The notes beneath the pieces were generated by a model. The model saw only the letters and a program-made list of their open reading frames with translations. It was not told the DNA's origin and did not search any database. A stretch of 5,750 nucleotides of DNA from Chitinophaga pinensis. GTDB lineage: Bacteria > Bacteroidota > Bacteroidia > UKL13-3. Position 1 is the stretch's first letter. Each line of letters opens with the position of its first letter. The position numbers and the translations under genes were made by a program. The stretch lies in NCBI GenBank assembly GCA_945875195.1, contig CAMCJW010000196.1:1-5750 (forward strand), written 5' to 3'. This document shows positions 5,366-5,750 of the stretch, piece by piece.

Positions 5366-5750
5366 CTAAGGCATGATTTTTATTTCGGTGCGGCGGTTTT
5401 GAGCGCGTCCTTCTATTGTTTTATTATCTGCAATTGGTTGGGTATCGGCATAACCCTTAGAACTTAACCTAGCAATAGGAACGCCTGTGGCCACCAAATA
5501 ATCTTTTACTGCTTTTGACCTATTTGCAGATAATAATGAGTTTTTAGCAATGTCGCCAGTATTATCTGTATGTCCGCCAATTTCTATTTTTACCTTAGGA
5601 TTATTAGCCAAAAACTGAACCAGTTTGTTCAATTCTGCTTTTGAATCTGGTTTCAAATCAAATTTATCTGACTCGAAGAAAATATTCTTTAAAACCACTT
5701 TGGCGCCTGGAGTTATAGGTTGTAAAGGCACCGATAGAACCAAAGGATCA
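5366..5750 (-). CDS. OmpA-family peptidoglycan-binding protein, C-terminal part (runs off the right edge)
   Basis: The open frame continues past the window edge, so the leucine codon at 5743 is internal rather than a start. What is visible is an OmpA C-terminal domain. The lead-in LKNIFFESDKFDLKPDS (18-34, counting from 5743) is of the type used by Bacteroidota surface and gliding-type lipoproteins and porins. It is followed by IEIGGHTDNTG (53-63), LLSANRSKAVKDYLV (70-84), RLSSKGYADTQPIADN (92-107) and GRAQNRRTEI (112-121). Asp60 and Arg75 stand 15 residues apart, as do the two residues that hold diaminopimelate in Acinetobacter OmpA, so cell-wall binding is probably intact. The protein would sit in the periplasm or outer membrane. 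The missing N-terminus could be a beta-barrel, WD40/PD40 repeats, TPRs or a lipoprotein tether; the window does not say which. The stop is TAG, and purC follows about 100 nt downstream. Confidence 0.9.
   Translation of the reverse strand, partial: DPLVLSVPLQPITPGAKVVLKNIFFESDKFDLKPDSKAELNKLVQFLANNPKVKIEIGGHTDNTGDIAKNSLLSANRSKAVKDYLVATGVPIARLSSKGYADTQPIADNKTIEGRAQNRRTEIKIMP

Noticed and set aside
5741..5743. TTG (Leu) codon as the start of a short OmpA-domain protein
   Set aside because: The frame stays open to the window edge, and the preceding residues fit the usual lead-in of the domain, so the gene is truncated by the window.
1..5750. Defence island, phage, CRISPR, IS element or biosynthetic cluster
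   Set aside because: No repeats arrays, transposase or integrase motifs, toxin-antitoxin pairs or synthase domains are visible; nearly all of the window is accounted for by ordinary genes.

Overview
The window looks like chromosomal DNA of a member of the Bacteroidota. It is AT-rich, and the start codons are preceded by A/T-rich leaders with no clear Shine-Dalgarno sequence. Two candidate promoters resemble the TTG / TAnnTTTG type of that phylum. The protein styles (long-form PurC, AIM24/TIGR00266 protein, OmpA-like tail with the NIFF-type lead-in) also fit. Genus cannot be assigned from the sequence alone.

Layout. The left edge (1-125, minus strand) holds the first 41 codons of a DEAD-box RNA helicase. 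Next come two tightly spaced minus-strand genes: an AIM24/TIGR00266 family protein (1198-1992), followed after 3 nt by ACMSD, the metal-dependent decarboxylase of the kynurenine/3-hydroxyanthranilate route (184-1194). A very AT-rich divergent region with an inverted repeat (about 1993-2116) separates these from two plus-strand genes (2117-2764 and 2775-3434). Those two encode tandem paralogous atypical SDR / NAD(P)-binding proteins. The second keeps a full set of motifs and starts at TTG; the first has lost several of the motifs. They converge on a minus-strand DMT/EamA-like ten-helix transporter (3463-4305, GTG start), with a symmetric hairpin at the junction. The transporter sits 13 nt behind purC (4319-5266), the SAICAR synthase of purine synthesis. 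The right edge (5366-5750) is the C-terminal part of an OmpA-family peptidoglycan-binding protein whose N-terminus lies outside the window.

How the genes fit together. Three transcription units can be inferred: AIM24-ACMSD (possibly reading on toward the helicase), the SDR pair, and purC-transporter. They do not form one pathway. ACMSD is catabolic, purC is housekeeping, and the transporter substrate is unknown. No RNA genes, CRISPR arrays, insertion sequences or phage genes were seen, and no stretch over 300 bases lacks a gene. I do not see a convincing undescribed multi-gene system here. The points most worth a second look are the diverged SDR copy, a five-codon minicistron linking purC to the transporter, and the tight pairing of the AIM24 protein with ACMSD.
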